Shown: piece by piece, positions 62,894 through 64,000 of the stretch
Position numbering within the stretch: position 1 is the stretch's first letter
Layout: each line of letters starts with the position of its first letter
Source of the DNA: Branchiostoma belcheri
Lineage: Eukaryota; Chordata; Leptocardii; Amphioxiformes; Branchiostomatidae
Direction: 5' to 3'
DNA length: 64,000 nt
Assembly (NCBI RefSeq): GCF_001625305.1
Contig: NW_017804209.1
Coordinates: 322,382-386,381 of the forward strand
The notes under the pieces: model-generated
Databases searched by the model: none
What the model was told of the DNA's origin: nothing
What the model saw: only the letters and a program-made list of their open reading frames with translations
Made by a program: the position numbers and the translations under genes

Positions 62894-64000
62894 CTGAAAA
62901 GAAACCACCCATAAATGTTTTAGAATGTTGTATATAAGGACACATTTACTTTCCAACTTTGCATATAGATTAACCAAATTTATTCAATCAATCATCTACA
63001 GGCATCAGGTCATGTCCGTAGCCAGAATTTTTATCGGTGGTGGTGGTGGTGGTGGTGGGGGGGGGTTCCTACTGTCTGAGGGGCCAGCGAGCGCTTTATT
63101 CGAGAGCTTCCTAGGGGCATGCTCCCCCGAAAAATTTTGAAAATTGAAACCTTCTGAAATAACATTTCCTGTGTTCTTGAGAGGGTCTCAAAGGAAAAGA
63201 ATCAGAGAACTTTCTTATTCAACGACAAAGTGAGCAGTTTTTCTAGGATTCGAGCCTCGCTGGTGACAACAAATCAGTCCACCTTTTAAAGAAAAATCTT
63301 GGACCTTTTGATAAAAAGTGGACCTTTTAGCTATACAACCCTCCGCCCCTCCTGCCTACGGGCATGGCAGGTTCTGATGCATGGCGGCTGCAGACATGCA
63401 CAGGTCCCGCTCTGTTATCGGTACAGATCCTCCAGTCAGTTCTTGTGACCCCAGCTTTAAATTATTGGTTAGCTATAATTGCCTTCGGCTAGAAGACTGC
63501 AAAATCACTTTGCCAATGCATAATTTGCCAGTCGTAAATTAAAGGTTAACATCATTTAACGAAGGCATGAGATCGTGGAACTCTAGTTACTTATAAAGTG
63601 TACTTGATGCTGACTACATTTGTATATAGAGCTATTTAAATAAAATATAGAGAACTTTTTAAGAACAAAATAAATGCTAACTGCGCGAGGTAGATTCAGA
63701 CACATCTAAAAAAACCTCTTTTTTGCGTTCCGTGTGTTTTACCTTTCAACAGACACTTGTATATTGTGCATCATATTTCAAAAGCATACAACTGCAAGCT
63801 TTGGTCGTTCAACGGTCGTTCAGAGATCGCCGTCTACTGGGATGTTATAAACGCATGGCATGAGTATGTCTGTGTTGGGGAAACAAGGGCCTTGGGAATA
63901 CAATTTGACATGTACATCATGTAAACCTATGCCCTTTCTGTACACCCGTCCCCTAGCTAGCCGTAATAATGCATACATGAACTACTCATATGGCAGCCAG
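62894..64000. other. Probable gene G intron 1
   Basis: Contains a short TIR repeat at 63011-63366 and AT-rich sequence. No hydrophobic leader exon with a phase-1 donor was found, so the gene start is beyond the window. Confidence 0.5.
63011..63366. mobile_element. Short TIR repeat, copy 2 (CATGTCCGTAGCCAG termini)
   Basis: Begins CATGTCCGTAGCCAG, ends CTGCCTACGGGCATG. Includes GGT repeats with poly-G and AAAAAGTGGACC, as in 13595-13978. Confidence 0.7.

Overview
The window is animal nuclear DNA, most probably from a cephalochordate (Branchiostoma, amphioxus). The basis is the gene family seen (secreted EGF/C-type-lectin mosaics with short phase-1 exons), abundant tRNA-derived SINEs, dense small foldback/TIR elements, and long CA and trinucleotide microsatellites in AT-rich introns. 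The species is inferred, not proven. Two assembly gaps (20 N and 921 N) show it is a draft scaffold.

Every recognisable host gene lies on the minus strand, so transcription runs right to left. From right to left the genes are: G (62893 to 57658, 5' signal exon off the window), F (56051 to 47440), E (34227 to 25447), D (17769 to 10990), C (9040 to 5413), B (4308 to about 2906) and the first exon of A (877 to 820, rest off the left edge). D, E, F and G share one architecture: signal peptide; an N-terminal domain of about 122-137 residues with 8-10 cysteines that I cannot assign to a named family (called here the GPM domain, after its FYKV...GPM...NV...TCE signature); 3 to 7 EGF exons; a C-type-lectin-like domain split over two exons; a CxxC EGF; a calcium-binding-type EGF; and a C-terminal module of two matching four-cysteine motifs. 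All inferred introns between modules are phase 1, and the summed exon lengths keep frame in D (529 aa), F (550 aa) and G. E (about 674 aa) has one base missing in one EGF exon. C is a solo GPM-domain gene with its own terminal exon and polyA signal, but with one base missing in exon 4. A and B encode a different family, small secreted trypsin-inhibitor-like (TIL) proteins.

Between the genes: 17.8-25.4 kb and 34.2-47.4 kb are repeat-rich. They hold more than 20 copies of a short unit, many copies with a TGACGTCA palindrome, plus a GCCTAACT minisatellite, SINEs, a LINE fragment nested in a SINE, TIR elements and telomere-like repeats. Introns carry further elements, shared relics of a dead EGF exon, and an antisense exon encoding a Kelch-type BACK domain fragment.

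The likely biology is a lineage-expanded, secreted or mucosal set of lectin-like recognition proteins, growing by tandem gene duplication, EGF exon duplication and probably gene conversion. The immune role is inference from architecture only.
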